From DASQFQ01 sp963802905 (lineage in GTDB: Bacteria > Actinomycetota > Thermoleophilia > Solirubrobacterales > Solirubrobacteraceae): 64,000 bases of DNA. The notes under the pieces are model-generated. The model made no database searches. It saw only the letters and a list, made by a program, of their open reading frames with translations, and was not told the origin of the DNA. The stretch is taken from assembly GCA_963802905.1 (NCBI GenBank), contig CAWDKH010000020.1, forward strand, positions 1-64,000, given 5' to 3'. Below are positions 29,578 through 39,978 of the stretch, in pieces. The position numbers and the translations under genes were made by a program. The stretch's first letter is position 1. Every line of letters begins with the position of its first letter.

Positions 29578-30067
29578 GGACCTTACTCCCACCGCCATCA
29601 TCGTCCTCGGCCTCCTGGAGCTCGGCGAGGCCACCCCGTACGAGCTCAAGGTCCGCGTCGCGGGCAGCGTCGGCAACTTCTGGTCGGTGCCGCATTCGGC
29701 GCTCTACGCCGAGCCGGAGCGGCTCGCGAAGGCCGGGCTCGCCGAGGAGCGGCGCGAACGCGGCGGGCGGCGGCGGCGCGTGTTCAGCATCACCGACGCC
29801 GGCCGCCAGGCGCTCGACGCGTGGCGGGCCGAGCCGACCAGCGACCCCGCCGAGCTGCGCGACCCGGCGCTGCTGAAGCTCTTCTTCGGCGCCGACCCCG
29901 CGCGGATGGCCGCCGCCCAGCTGCCGGCCCACCGGGAGCGCCTCGCGCGCTACGAGGCCATCAGCGCGCTCGACGACGGCAGCGGTCCGCGCGGGCCATT
30001 CCTCGCCCTCGAGGCGGGCATCCGCCACGAGCACGAGTGGATCGCGTTCTGGGGGGAGCTGAGCTAG
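29576..30067 (+). CDS. PadR-family transcriptional regulator
   Basis: 163 residues. The N-terminal winged helix 'LTPTAIIVLGLLELGEATP' is followed by 'YELKVRVAGSVGNFWSVPH', 'SALYAEPERLAKAGLAEER' and 'RVFSITDAGRQALDAWRAE', all standard for PadR. The C-terminal helical dimerisation part (Vir_act_alpha_C type) is complete and ends 'HEWIAFWGELS'. Usually an autoregulated repressor. ATG 29576 matches the family start. A long inverted repeat begins 8 bases after its stop. Confidence 0.9.
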   Translation: MDLTPTAIIVLGLLELGEATPYELKVRVAGSVGNFWSVPHSALYAEPERLAKAGLAEERRERGGRRRRVFSITDAGRQALDAWRAEPTSDPAELRDPALLKLFFGADPARMAAAQLPAHRERLARYEAISALDDGSGPRGPFLALEAGIRHEHEWIAFWGELS

Positions 30068-30074
30068 CGAACGA

Positions 30075-30251
30075 CAACGGCGGCTGGGTAGGGAGCGGGT
30101 TCGAACCGCCGCGGCGGGAAGTGTCCTGCCTAAGGGTCGCCAGGCGGACCGAGAACAGGACGGTTGTCCTGGATGGCCATCGCTATGCGATGGCGGGGCA
30201 GGACAACCCTCCCAATCCCGGCCGAACCCCACCCCTACCCAGCCGCCGTTG
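30075..30251. repeat. 177-base imperfect inverted repeat (MITE-like or structured RNA)
   Basis: The outer 19 bases at 30075-30093 (CAACGGCGGCTGGGTAGGG) are perfectly complementary to 30233-30251. Inner pairs are GGTTGTCCTG (30162-30171) with CAGGACAACC (30199-30208) and the central GCCATCGC-TAT-GCGATGGC (30176-30194). The element sits alone between the convergent PadR and AzlD stops, with no credible ORF. The outer arm sequence recurs once more at 42306-42333 with 24 of 28 bases identical, so it belongs to a dispersed family. It could terminate transcription from both sides. Confidence 0.75.
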
Positions 30252-30277
30252 ACGTCCATCGGCGCTGCCGCATCCGC

Positions 30278-30595
30278 CTAACCCCAGCCGAGCGCCCGCA
30301 CCCCGGCGGTCACCACGGCCGCCACCAAGAGCACGATCAGCATGCTCCCGCGCAGCGCAAGCACGACCATCGCCGCGGCCAGTCCGGCCGCCCGGGCGTC
30401 GAGCACCAGCTCCTTGCCCTGCGCGAACGTCTCCACCACGATGAGCGCGGGGAGCAGCGCGGAGGGCACCAGCGCGATCAGCTGGTCTGCCCAGTGCGGC
30501 AGGTCGCGCCCGCCCAGCGCCACCGGCCCGGCCGCCTTGATCGCGAAGCACACGACCGTCAGCACCGCGATCGCGATCCACACGTCGTGCTTCAT
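30278..30595 (-). CDS. azlD: AzlD, branched-chain amino acid exporter small subunit
   Basis: 105 residues with four hydrophobic helices: 'WIAIAVLTVVCFAIKAAGP', 'IALVPSALLPALIVVETFA' and others. AzlC and AzlD together export branched-chain amino acids and analogues. ATG 30595 overlaps the azlC stop (ATGA), the normal arrangement of the pair. It ends 27 bases from the inverted-repeat element. Confidence 0.85.
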   Translation of the reverse strand: MKHDVWIAIAVLTVVCFAIKAAGPVALGGRDLPHWADQLIALVPSALLPALIVVETFAQGKELVLDARAAGLAAAMVVLALRGSMLIVLLVAAVVTAGVRALGWG

Positions 30596-31260
30596 CGCTG
30601 CGCCGCCCGCCCGGCCAGGACCGCCAGCGATGCCGCGACGACCGGGATCCCCGGCGGCGCGATCGGGATGAGCACGACCGCGATCAGGGTCGCGACCGCG
30701 GCGGTGACCCGCGCGCCGCGGTTGTCCAGCTCGCCCCACACCAGCGCGAGGAAGAAGGCCGGGAAGAGCGCGTCGAGCCCCAGCTTCTCCGGATCCGGGA
30801 TCCGTGAGCCCCCGAGCACGCCGGCGATCGTCCCCGCCGACCAGCCGATGTACTGCGGCAGCGTCGCGCCGAGCAGGCGCTTGACGCCGTAGCGCCCCTC
30901 CCCCGTCCGCGCGAGGATCAGCGAGGCGTCGACCACCGCCTGCCCCTCCAGGGCCCGCCGCAGCGTGCTGCCGCGCATCGACGGCCCCAGCGCGACCCCG
31001 ATGGCGAGGAAGCGCGAGGCGATCAGCGTCGCCGCCACGATCGCGGTCACCACGCTCCCGCCCGCGGTCAGCACGGCCAGCACCGCGAACTGCGCCGCGC
31101 CGGAGAACACGATCGCCGACATCACGATCGGCGCCAGCGTCCCCCACCCGGTCGTGACCGCGGCGACCCCGAACGAGGCGCCGATCAGCGCCGTCGGGAT
31201 GACGAGCGGCAGGGCCGCCCGGAAACCGGCGGCATACGTGTCCTCGGGCTCTTCGGGCAG
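30592..31260 (-). CDS. azlC: AzlC, branched-chain amino acid exporter large subunit
   Basis: About 222 residues. Family landmarks are 'AALPLVIPTALIGASFGVA', 'IVFSGAAQFAVLAVLTAGG', 'RFLAIGVALGPSMRG' and 'PAFFLALVWGELDNRGARV'. The frame runs back through 'LPEEPEDTYAAGFR' with no ATG, GTG or TTG in a sensible place. CTG at 31258-31260 is the nearest fit, and an indel hiding the true start is equally likely. GTG 31125 would lose the first conserved helix. Coupled to azlD by overlap. Confidence 0.8.
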   Translation of the reverse strand: MPEEPEDTYAAGFRAALPLVIPTALIGASFGVAAVTTGWGTLAPIVMSAIVFSGAAQFAVLAVLTAGGSVVTAIVAATLIASRFLAIGVALGPSMRGSTLRRALEGQAVVDASLILARTGEGRYGVKRLLGATLPQYIGWSAGTIAGVLGGSRIPDPEKLGLDALFPAFFLALVWGELDNRGARVTAAVATLIAVVLIPIAPPGIPVVAASLAVLAGRAAQR

Positions 31261-31282
31261 GCGCGGGAGCCTACGGGGCGCG

Positions 31283-32812
31283 CTAGAAGGCGCCGCGCCG
31301 CGAGAACACCGCGGGGACCGTCTTGACCAGGATGGTCAGGTCGAGCGCCACGGACCAGCGCTCGAGGTAGAGGAAGTCGAGCCGCACGAGGTCGTCGAAA
31401 TCGAGCTCCGAGCGCCCCGAGACCTGCCACAGGCCGGTGATGCCGGGCAGCACGAGGTAGCGCTTCTTGTGCCACTCCTCGAGCTGGTCGAAGTCGCGCT
31501 GCGGCAGCGGGCGCGGGCCGACGAGCGACATCTGGCCGAGCAGCACGTTGAGCAGCTGCGGCAGCTCGTCGAGCGAGAAGCGGCGCAGGAAGCGCCCGAC
31601 ACTCGTCATGCGCGGGTCGTCGCGGATCTTGAACAGCGGGCCTGAGGCCTCGTTGAGCCCCTCGATGTCCGCCTGCTGCTGGTCGGCGCCCGAGCGCATG
31701 GTGCGGAACTTGAAGCACGAGAACGGCTCGCCGCCGATGCCGGGGCGCCGCGAGCGGTAGAGGACCGGACCGCGCGAGGAGATGAACACCGCGACCGAGA
31801 TCAGCAGCAGCAGCGGGCTCAGGACGAGCAGCAGGAACAGCGAGCCGACGAAGTCGAACGTGCGCTTGACCGCGTAGTCGAAGCCGTCGAACACCGGCGG
31901 GCGCAGCTCGAACAGCGGCACCGAGGTGCCGGGCACGAACTCCGCGCGGTGGACGAGGATCTCCATCGTCGACGGCGCGATCCGCACGGTGACGCCGCGC
32001 TGGTGGCACTGGTCGACGAGCTCGACCGCCTGGCTCTGCGGGAAGTCGGGGTCGGCGATGATGACCTCCTGGACCCGCTGGGCGTCGAGCACCTTGGCGA
32101 GGTCCTCGATCCGGCCGAGCGAGCGCAGGCCGTTGTCCGGGCGCGGCGTGAGCGAGATGAAGCCGACCATCTCGACCGGCGCGTGCACCTCGTCGACGAG
32201 CGCGTGGGCGACGTCCTCGATGTGCTGCCCGGAGCCGACGAGCAGCGCGCGGCGGCGGTAGCCGGCGGCGCGCAGCAGGATGCCCGTGAGCCGCTCGTAG
32301 GCCCAGCGGATGCTGCCCACGTAGACGATCGCGAAGAACAGCGTCCCGTAGAAGATGTAGTAGCTCGAGTACTGCTCGCCGTTGACGACCGCGAAGATCA
32401 GCGCGACGACCGTGCACTGGAAGAGCGAGGTGACGATCTTCGGCAGGCCCGGGCGCTGGGCGCGCTCGGCGTACAGGCCGGAGCGGGCGAACAGCAGCGC
32501 GGTCACGAGGTAGGCGAACGCGATCAGGCTCTTGGCCTCCTCGTACGAGGTCGCCCACGCCCAGGTGTCGAAGCGAATGACCGCCTTGACCATCAGCGCG
32601 GTGAAGATCGCCGCGAACAGGCCGGCGAAGTCGAGCGCCAGCAGCGTGGCGATGCGAATGAGGTTGCGCAGCGTCTGGGCGCGCAGCAGGAACGACAGCG
32701 CCGGCGGCCGCTTGCGGCGGACGTCCACGGGCGTCAGCGGGTACGGCGAGGGCACGGCCGAATGGCCGCTTCTCGACGTGGTCGGTTTTCTTTCGGTGGT
32801 CGTGGGGGCCAC
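31283..32812 (-). CDS. Exopolysaccharide polyprenyl-phosphate sugar transferase
   Basis: Intact, about 509 residues. GTG 32812 is preferred over GTG 32833 because GGAGGAG lies about 10 bases before it. The N-terminal part has four or five helices ('IRIATLLALDFAGLFAAIF', 'GTLLFAIVYVGSIRW'-like 'FFAIVYVGSIRWAYE'), and the middle is a CoA-binding-like Rossmann domain ('RRALLVGSGQHIEDVAHAL'). The C-terminal catalytic domain carries 'SSRGPVLYRSRRPGIGG', 'CFKFRTMRSGA', 'LDELPQLLNVLLGQMSLVG' and 'VLPGITGLWQVSGRSELDF'. It starts glycan repeat-unit synthesis on undecaprenyl phosphate. Paralogue of the frameshifted gene at 4686. Confidence 0.93.
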   Translation of the reverse strand: MAPTTTERKPTTSRSGHSAVPSPYPLTPVDVRRKRPPALSFLLRAQTLRNLIRIATLLALDFAGLFAAIFTALMVKAVIRFDTWAWATSYEEAKSLIAFAYLVTALLFARSGLYAERAQRPGLPKIVTSLFQCTVVALIFAVVNGEQYSSYYIFYGTLFFAIVYVGSIRWAYERLTGILLRAAGYRRRALLVGSGQHIEDVAHALVDEVHAPVEMVGFISLTPRPDNGLRSLGRIEDLAKVLDAQRVQEVIIADPDFPQSQAVELVDQCHQRGVTVRIAPSTMEILVHRAEFVPGTSVPLFELRPPVFDGFDYAVKRTFDFVGSLFLLLVLSPLLLLISVAVFISSRGPVLYRSRRPGIGGEPFSCFKFRTMRSGADQQQADIEGLNEASGPLFKIRDDPRMTSVGRFLRRFSLDELPQLLNVLLGQMSLVGPRPLPQRDFDQLEEWHKKRYLVLPGITGLWQVSGRSELDFDDLVRLDFLYLERWSVALDLTILVKTVPAVFSRRGAF

Positions 32813-32869
32813 AGTTGTCTGTCTCCTCCGCACTAACGCGGAAGCTTCGCGGGAGTTCCGGGTTTGCCT

Positions 32870-33820
32870 TTAGGGCTGCCCGGCGCCCGTAAGCGCCTCA
32901 ACGCCAGATTCCTCCAGCGTGCGCCGGAGCCCCTCCGTCAGCTCGACCTTCGGCTCCCAGCCCAGGATCTCGCGTGCGAGCGAGATGTCCGGCTGGCGAA
33001 CCTGCGGGTCGTCGATGGGGAGGGCCTCGTGGACGATCTCGGACCGTGATCCGGTGACGTCGATGACGGCGTGAGCGAGCTCGAGCAGCGTGAACTCGTT
33101 CGGGTTGCCGATGTTGACCGGCATGTGATGACCGGACTCGGCGAGGCGGATGATGCCGTCGATCAGGTCGGAGACGAAGCAGAACGAACGCGTCTGCGAA
33201 CCGTCACCGAACACGGTGATCGGCCGGTCCTGCAGCGCCTGGCGCAAGAAGGTCGGGATCGCGCGGCCGTCGTGCGGGCGCATGCGCGGGCCGTAGGTGT
33301 TGAAGATCCGCACGATCGCGGTGTTGACACCCTGCTGGCGGTGGTAGGCCATCGTCAGCGCCTCGGCGTAGCGCTTGGCCTCGTCATAGACGCCGCGCGG
33401 GCCGATCGGGTTGACGTGCCCCCAGTAGCTCTCCGGCTGCGGGTGCACCTGCGGGTCGCCGTAGACCTCGGAGGTCGACGCGGTCAGGAAGCGGGCGCGA
33501 TGGTGCTTGGCCAGCCCGAGCGCGTTGTGGGTGCCGTACGAGCCGACCTTCAGCGTGTGCAGCGGCAGCCGCAGGTAGTCGATCGGCGACGCCGGCGAGG
33601 CGAAGTGGTAGACGAAGTCCACCGGCTCCTCGACGAAGAACGGCTCGATGATGTCCTTGTGCAGGAGCGTGAACTCCGGCACACGGATGTGCTCGATGTT
33701 GAACAGGGAGCCGGTCTCCACATTGTCGACGCAGATCACTCGGTGCCCGCGTCGGAGGAGCTCGTCACACAGGTGCGACCCCAGGAAACCGGCCCCTCCT
33801 GTTACCAGGCAGGTGGCCAT
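32870..33820 (-). CDS. UDP-glucuronate decarboxylase-like NAD-dependent enzyme
   Basis: Intact, 316 residues, ATG 33820. Extended SDR: 'LVTGGAGFLGSHLCDELLR' binds NAD, then 'VYHFASPASPIDYLRLPLH' and 'LKVGSYGTHNALGLAKHHR', where the HFASPASP and TLKVG stretches are characteristic of UDP-xylose synthase/decarboxylases. The catalytic Tyr and Lys are in 'YDEAKRYAEALTMAYHR'; 'RIFNTYGPRMRPHDGRAIP' and 'FGDGSQTRSFCFVSDLIDG' follow. It converts UDP-glucuronate to UDP-xylose, by family. Just upstream of the sugar transferase on the same strand and probably supplying it. Confidence 0.9.
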   Translation of the reverse strand: MATCLVTGGAGFLGSHLCDELLRRGHRVICVDNVETGSLFNIEHIRVPEFTLLHKDIIEPFFVEEPVDFVYHFASPASPIDYLRLPLHTLKVGSYGTHNALGLAKHHRARFLTASTSEVYGDPQVHPQPESYWGHVNPIGPRGVYDEAKRYAEALTMAYHRQQGVNTAIVRIFNTYGPRMRPHDGRAIPTFLRQALQDRPITVFGDGSQTRSFCFVSDLIDGIIRLAESGHHMPVNIGNPNEFTLLELAHAVIDVTGSRSEIVHEALPIDDPQVRQPDISLAREILGWEPKVELTEGLRRTLEESGVEALTGAGQP

Positions 33821-34741
33821 GGCGGCCCAGCATAGCGCGGACTTTGCGCTCTGGGCGGGCGCGGAGTAGCGTCGGGCCATGACCGAGTTCCCCACTGTGC
33901 GCGTCGCGGGGGTGCAGGCGACGCCCGTGATCCTCGACGCTTCGGCGTCCGTCGAGAAGGCGATCCGGCTGATCGAGGAGGCGGCCGGGCACGGCGCGCA
34001 GCTGGTCGTGCTGCCGGAGACGTTCGTGCCCCTCTACCCCTCCAACGCGTGGGCGAAGGGCGCCTCAGCGTTCGGCGGCTGGGACGAGCTGTGGGAGCGG
34101 TTGTGGGAGGAGTCGGTCGACGTGCCGGGCCCGCTGGTGGCCAAGCTGGAGGCGGCCTGCGCGCGGCTCGGGGTGTGGTGCGCGATCGGCGTCAACGAGC
34201 GCGAGGCGCACCGCCCGGGCACGCTCTACAACGCGCTGCTGCTGATCGGGCCGGAGGGCCTCGCGCACAAGCACCGCAAGCTGATGCCGACCCAGCACGA
34301 GCGCCTGTTCCACGGCATCGGCGAGGGCTCGGACCTCGGCGTGGTCGAGACCGGCATGGGCCGCGTCGGCGGGCTCATCTGCTGGGAGAACCGGATGCCG
34401 CTCGCGCGCTACGCCGTCTACCGCGGCGGGCCGCAGATCTGGGTCGCGCCGACCGCGGACGACTCCGACGGCTGGCTCGCCTCGATGCGCCACATCGCGA
34501 TCGAGTCAGGGGCGTTCGTGGTCTCGGTGCCGCAGTACATCCCGGGCGCGGCGTTCCCCGACGACTTCCCGGTCCCGATCGAGCGTGAGCGCGTGTACGG
34601 GCGCGGTGGCGCGGCGATCGTCTCGCCGGCGGACGGCAGCGTGATCGAGGGGCCGCTGTACGACCGCGAGGGCATGGTCGTGGCGGACTGCGACCTGCGC
34701 GAGGGCCTGCACGCCAAGCGCTTCTTCGACGCGGTCGGGCA

Positions 34742-36319
<1,578 letters not shown>

Positions 36320-36440
36320 GAGTGAAGCTCCAGGTCCGTGGACGGCCCGCGGCGATGGCGGCGGCGGGCGGTGTTGGAAACGGGGGCCTAGTTCTTCACG
36401 GGCTGCAGAATACGCGCCGCGGCCGGCGCGCGGGGTACGG

Positions 36441-37913
36441 CTAGCCCGACTTCTTGCGCAGCACGCGCTCGTCGCCGACGCGCAAGGTGACGCGTTCGGC
36501 GTCGAGCAGTTCGAGCAGCGCCTGGGCGTAGCGGCGCGAGGTCTGCAGCTCGTCGCGCAGCGTGGCGATGGTGATCGAGCCGTCGCGGTGGATGAGCTCG
36601 GTGACGCGCTGGGTGACGGCGTCGAGCGCGTCGCGGTGGATGTGCATGTCGCGGCCGAGGCGGACGATTCTGTTGTGGTCGCGCAGGGCGGCGAGCTCTT
36701 CCGGGGCGTCGTCGGGCGGGGGCTTGTGGCCGGCTTCGCGCAGGCGCTCCTCGAGCGCGAGCGCGGCGGGCGTCAAGCCCTCAAGGGGGTCGGACCCCTT
36801 TAGGAGGGTTGAGGGTTCTGGCTCCGGCTCGGGCTCCGGCTCGCCGCGCTCCAGGCGGGCGAGGCGCGCGAGCAGGTCGCGGCTCGGGCCGTGGCGGGGT
36901 GGGTTGGGGTCGAGCACGACGCCGCCGCCGAGCGTGTCGGGAGGCGCGAGCGCGCGGATCACCACGCGGTCGCCGCGCGCGGGCACCAACTCTTGCTCGA
37001 GGCGCAGCTGGAAGTAGCGGCCGCCCAGCTCGGTCAGCCGGGCCGGCGACTCGCGCGTGCCGTGGTGCACGGCGACTCGCGTGCCGCCGTCGGGCCGCGC
37101 GTCGGGCGTGGCCCAGGCGAGCGCGACGTCGACGCGGAAGCTCGACGCCAGCTCCTCCCCGGCAACCACGACGTCTCCCCGGCGCACCTCGTCGCGGCTG
37201 ACGCCGGCCAGGTTGAGCGCCACCCGCTGGCCCGCCTCGGCGCGCTCGCGTGGCTCGTCGTGGACCTGGACGGAGCGGATGCGCGCCGCGGTGCCCGCGG
37301 GCAGGATGCGGACCTCGTCGCCGCGCGCAGCCGTGCCCTCCCACAGCGTGCCGGTGACGACCGTGCCGGCGCCGCGGATCGTGAACGAGCGGTCGACGTG
37401 CAGGCGCAGCGCGCCGTCGGCGCCGCGGCCCGGGATCCCCGCGGCCACGCGGTCCAGCGCGGCGCGCAGCTCGTCGAGCCCCTCACCGGCGGGCGCCGCG
37501 ACCGGGACGACCTCCGCCCCGGGCAGCAGCTCCGCCGCCTCCGCGCACGCGCGCGCGGGATCGGCGAGATCGGCCTTCGTGACCGCCACCACGCCCTGCG
37601 TCACCCCGAGCGCGGCGAGCACCGCGGCGTGCTCGCGCGTCTGCGGCATCACGCCGTCGTCGGCGGCGACGACCATCAGGTACAGGTCGATGCCGGTCGC
37701 GCCCGCGACCATCGTGCGCACGAACCGCTCGTGCCCCGGGACGTCGACCACCGACAGCCGCCCGGACGGCAGCACGAGCGGCGCGTACCCGAGCTCGATC
37801 GAGATCCCGCGCGCCTGCTCCTCCGGCAGCCGGTCGGTGTCGACGCCGGTGAGCGCGCGGACCAGGACCGTCTTGCCGTGGTCGATGTGACCGGCCGTGC
37901 CGAGCGTGGTCAT
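36441..37913 (-). CDS. selB: Selenocysteine-specific elongation factor SelB
   Basis: 490 residues. Delivers Sec-tRNA to the ribosome at UGA codons with a SECIS element. GTPase motifs: 'GTAGHIDHGKTVLVRALTG' (G1, residues 8-15), 'RGISIELGYA' (G2, the IELG of SelB), 'VVDVPGHERFVRTMVAGAT' (G3, 57-62) and 'VAVTKADL' (NKxD variant TKAD). Beta-barrel domains 2 and 3 follow ('RSFTIRGAGTVVTGTLWEG'). The C-terminal winged helices, which bind SECIS, end 'LQTSRRYAQALLELLDAER'. The Glu-Pro linker (about residue 365) contains a dispersed DNA repeat in frame. ATG 37913 overlaps the stop of the upstream lipoprotein gene (ATGA). Confidence 0.93.
   Translation of the reverse strand: MTTLGTAGHIDHGKTVLVRALTGVDTDRLPEEQARGISIELGYAPLVLPSGRLSVVDVPGHERFVRTMVAGATGIDLYLMVVAADDGVMPQTREHAAVLAALGVTQGVVAVTKADLADPARACAEAAELLPGAEVVPVAAPAGEGLDELRAALDRVAAGIPGRGADGALRLHVDRSFTIRGAGTVVTGTLWEGTAARGDEVRILPAGTAARIRSVQVHDEPRERAEAGQRVALNLAGVSRDEVRRGDVVVAGEELASSFRVDVALAWATPDARPDGGTRVAVHHGTRESPARLTELGGRYFQLRLEQELVPARGDRVVIRALAPPDTLGGGVVLDPNPPRHGPSRDLLARLARLERGEPEPEPEPEPSTLLKGSDPLEGLTPAALALEERLREAGHKPPPDDAPEELAALRDHNRIVRLGRDMHIHRDALDAVTQRVTELIHRDGSITIATLRDELQTSRRYAQALLELLDAERVTLRVGDERVLRKKSG
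36775..36817. repeat. Dispersed palindromic repeat inside selB
   Basis: Contains GGGGTC-G-GACCCC and ends GACCCCTTTAGGAGGGTT followed by GAGGGTT. A second copy is at 51371-51414; the last 25 bases are identical. Here it is in frame within selB and encodes 'PSTLLKGSDPLEGLT' in the linker before the C-terminal winged helices. Confidence 0.8.
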
Positions 37914-38930
37914 GGCGGCGTGAGCTTGAGGATGCGGTCGTCGTCGTCCTTCGGATCCCCGCGGCCGTCGCGGTTGCTCGTGAGGACGTAGAGCGCGCCG
38001 TCGGGGCCCTCCGCCACGTCGCGCAGACGCCCGTATTCGCCCTCCAGCAGCGCATCGTTGCGCGTCACCTTGTCGCCGTCGAGCGAGAGCCGCCGCAGCT
38101 GCTCGCCGCCCAGGTTCGCGAACAGGAAGTCGCCCTTCCACGCGCCCTTCGTCACGAACGTCGCGCCCGACGGCGAGATCACGTCCTCGTACTTGACGAG
38201 CGGCTTCTCGCCGCCGCCGTCCGGCCAGCCGTAGTTGGCCCCCGCCTTGAGGACGTTGACCTCGTCGTTGCTGTCCGGCCCAAGCTCGGTGATGAAGGCG
38301 CGGTCGGTGCCCGGCTCCCAGTCGATGCCCTGGACGTTGCGGTGGCCGGTGGTGAAGACCTCCGGCGTGATGTCGTCGGAGCGGAAGTCGCTCGTGCGCA
38401 GCACCTTGCCGTTGAGCCCGTCCTGCTTGGGCGAGCTGCGGGTCGCCGGTCTCGCCGGTCGTGACGTAGAGCTTGCCGTCGGGGCCGAACGCGAGCCGGC
38501 CGCCGTTGTGGATCGGCCCGGCCTCGATGCCGGTGATCACGCCGCCGACCGCGGTCAGGCGGTCGTTCGCGAAGCGGAAGCGGACGACCTCGTTGTCGGC
38601 GGGCGTCGTGATGTAGAGGTAGACGAAGCCGTTGTCGGCGAACTTGGGGTCGACGGCGAGGCCCAGCAGGCCGCTCTCCGAGCCGTCGGTCTCGACGACG
38701 TTCTTGATGACCGCGACCGGCTCCTCGGCCAGCTTGCCGTCGGTCAGCAGACGGACGCGGCCGGGGCGCTCGGTGACCAGCGCGCGGCCGTCGGGGAGCC
38801 AGTCGATCGCCCACGGCGTGTCCAGCCCGGTGGCGATCGTGCTGATCTTCAGGTTCGAGGGGCGCTCGTCTCCGCCGCCGCAGCCGGCCAGCAGCACGAG
38901 CGCCGCGATGCAGGGGAGCAGGCGGCGCAT
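37910..38930 (-). CDS. PQQ-dependent glucose/sorbosone dehydrogenase-like lipoprotein, frameshifted
   Basis: ATG 38930. The lipoprotein signal 'LLPCIAALVLLAGCGGGDE' has the lipobox LAGC. A six-bladed propeller follows: 'IATGLDTPWAIDWLPDGRA', 'SGLLGLAVDPKFADNGFVY', 'GGRLAFGPDGKLYVTTGET', and after an extra base near 38435 'TTGHRNVQGIDWEPGTDRA', 'ELGPDSNDEVNVLKAGANY' and 'VAEGPDGALYVLTSNRDGR'. The GHRN and ELGP-x-D-x-DEVN stretches match the soluble PQQ glucose dehydrogenase fold (calcium/PQQ site). It would oxidise sugars outside the membrane. Its stop overlaps selB's start; no functional link is evident. Confidence 0.85.
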
Positions 38931-38949
38931 GGGTCTAGCGTGCCACGTC

Positions 38950-39978
38950 ATGGAGCCGTCCAAGCTGGCGTGGTGGTTCTGGCGCTTCGGCACCGAGGTG
39001 GTGGTCGAGGACTCGCCGGTGTACGCGCAGGTCTGCCGGCTCGTGGCGGAGTCGCCGCCGCTGCTCGCGCTCGCAGCGCGTTCGGCGGAGGAGACGCCGA
39101 TGATCTTCCTCGCCGCGATCCACGACGAGCTGCTGCGCGAGCCCGACGCCGAGCTCGCCGCCTACTACCCGACGGTGGGCGGCCGCCGCGCGCCCGACGC
39201 GGCACTCGGGCCGGCGCTCGAGCGCTTCTGCGCCGCGCGGGAGGAGCCGCTCGCGCACACGCTGGCCACGCGCCGCACGCAGACGAACGAGACCGCGCGC
39301 TGCGCCGGGCTGCTGCCGGCGTTCGCCGCAGTGGCGTCGGGGCGACCGCTCGCGCAGATCGAGATCGGGGCGAGCGCTGGGCTCAACGGGCTGTGGGACC
39401 ACTACGCGTATGACTACGCAGGAACGCCCGCGGGGGATCCGGACTCGCCGCTGCGGATCGCGTGCGAGCTGCGCGGCAGCGCCGTGCCGCCGCTCGAGCC
39501 GCCGCCGGTCGCGTGGCGCGCGGGCATCGACCTCGCGCCCGTCGACCTGCGCGACCCCGACGACGTGCGCTGGCTGCGCGCGTGCCTGTGGCCCGACCAG
39601 CGCGCGCGCCACGAGCGCTTCGACGCCGCGGTCGAGGTCGCGCGGGTGCACGGGCCGGTCGACATCCGCCGCGGCGACGCGCTGGCGATGCTGCCGGGAG
39701 TGATCGAGTCGGCGCCGGCGGGCGCGCTGCTGTGCGTGTTCCACACCGCCGCGCTCGCCTACTTCACGCCCGAGCAGATCACCGACCTGGCCACGCTGCT
39801 CGCGTCGCTCGAGCGCGACGTCGCCTGGGTCGGCGGCGAGGCGCCGGGCATCCTCGTCGACGACGCTCGCCCGGCCCGCTCGTCGCTGTACTTCGCGGTC
39901 TCGGCGGGGCGGCCGGGCCGGCTCGCGCAGGTCGCCCGCATGGGCCACCACGGCGGTTGGCTCGAGTGGCGGGGCTAG
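38950..39978 (+). CDS. DUF2332 family protein
   Basis: Intact, 342 residues, ATG 38950. Family segments: 'FGTEVVVEDSPVYAQVCRL', 'AYYPTVGGRRAPDA', 'RTQTNETARCAGLLPAFAA', 'LAQIEIGASAGLNGLWDHY' (a Gly-rich loop recalling a methyltransferase SAM site), 'AGIDLAPVDLRDPDDVRWL' and 'VFHTAALAYFTPEQI'. Function unknown; the ExGASAGLN loop and VFHTA strand suggest a Rossmann-type fold. Divergent from the lipoprotein gene by 19 bases and overlapping the convergent membrane protein stop by 4. Confidence 0.85.
   Translation: MEPSKLAWWFWRFGTEVVVEDSPVYAQVCRLVAESPPLLALAARSAEETPMIFLAAIHDELLREPDAELAAYYPTVGGRRAPDAALGPALERFCAAREEPLAHTLATRRTQTNETARCAGLLPAFAAVASGRPLAQIEIGASAGLNGLWDHYAYDYAGTPAGDPDSPLRIACELRGSAVPPLEPPPVAWRAGIDLAPVDLRDPDDVRWLRACLWPDQRARHERFDAAVEVARVHGPVDIRRGDALAMLPGVIESAPAGALLCVFHTAALAYFTPEQITDLATLLASLERDVAWVGGEAPGILVDDARPARSSLYFAVSAGRPGRLAQVARMGHHGGWLEWRG

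Noticed and set aside
30095..30120. TTCGAAC with flanking pairs, resembling a tRNA T-arm
   Set aside because: A T-arm can be drawn on the minus strand, but no matching acceptor, D or anticodon stems exist at the right spacing. It is part of the inverted repeat.
30075..30251. SRP RNA or 6S RNA assignment of the inverted repeat
   Set aside because: The SRP domain IV core motif is absent. A 6S-like open bubble flanked by stems cannot be shown by eye. Kept only as an unnamed structured element.
36320..36440. Antibiotic-responsive leader of the ABC-F gene
   Set aside because: The 121 bases have inverted repeats, but there is no leader peptide or clear terminator/antiterminator pair.
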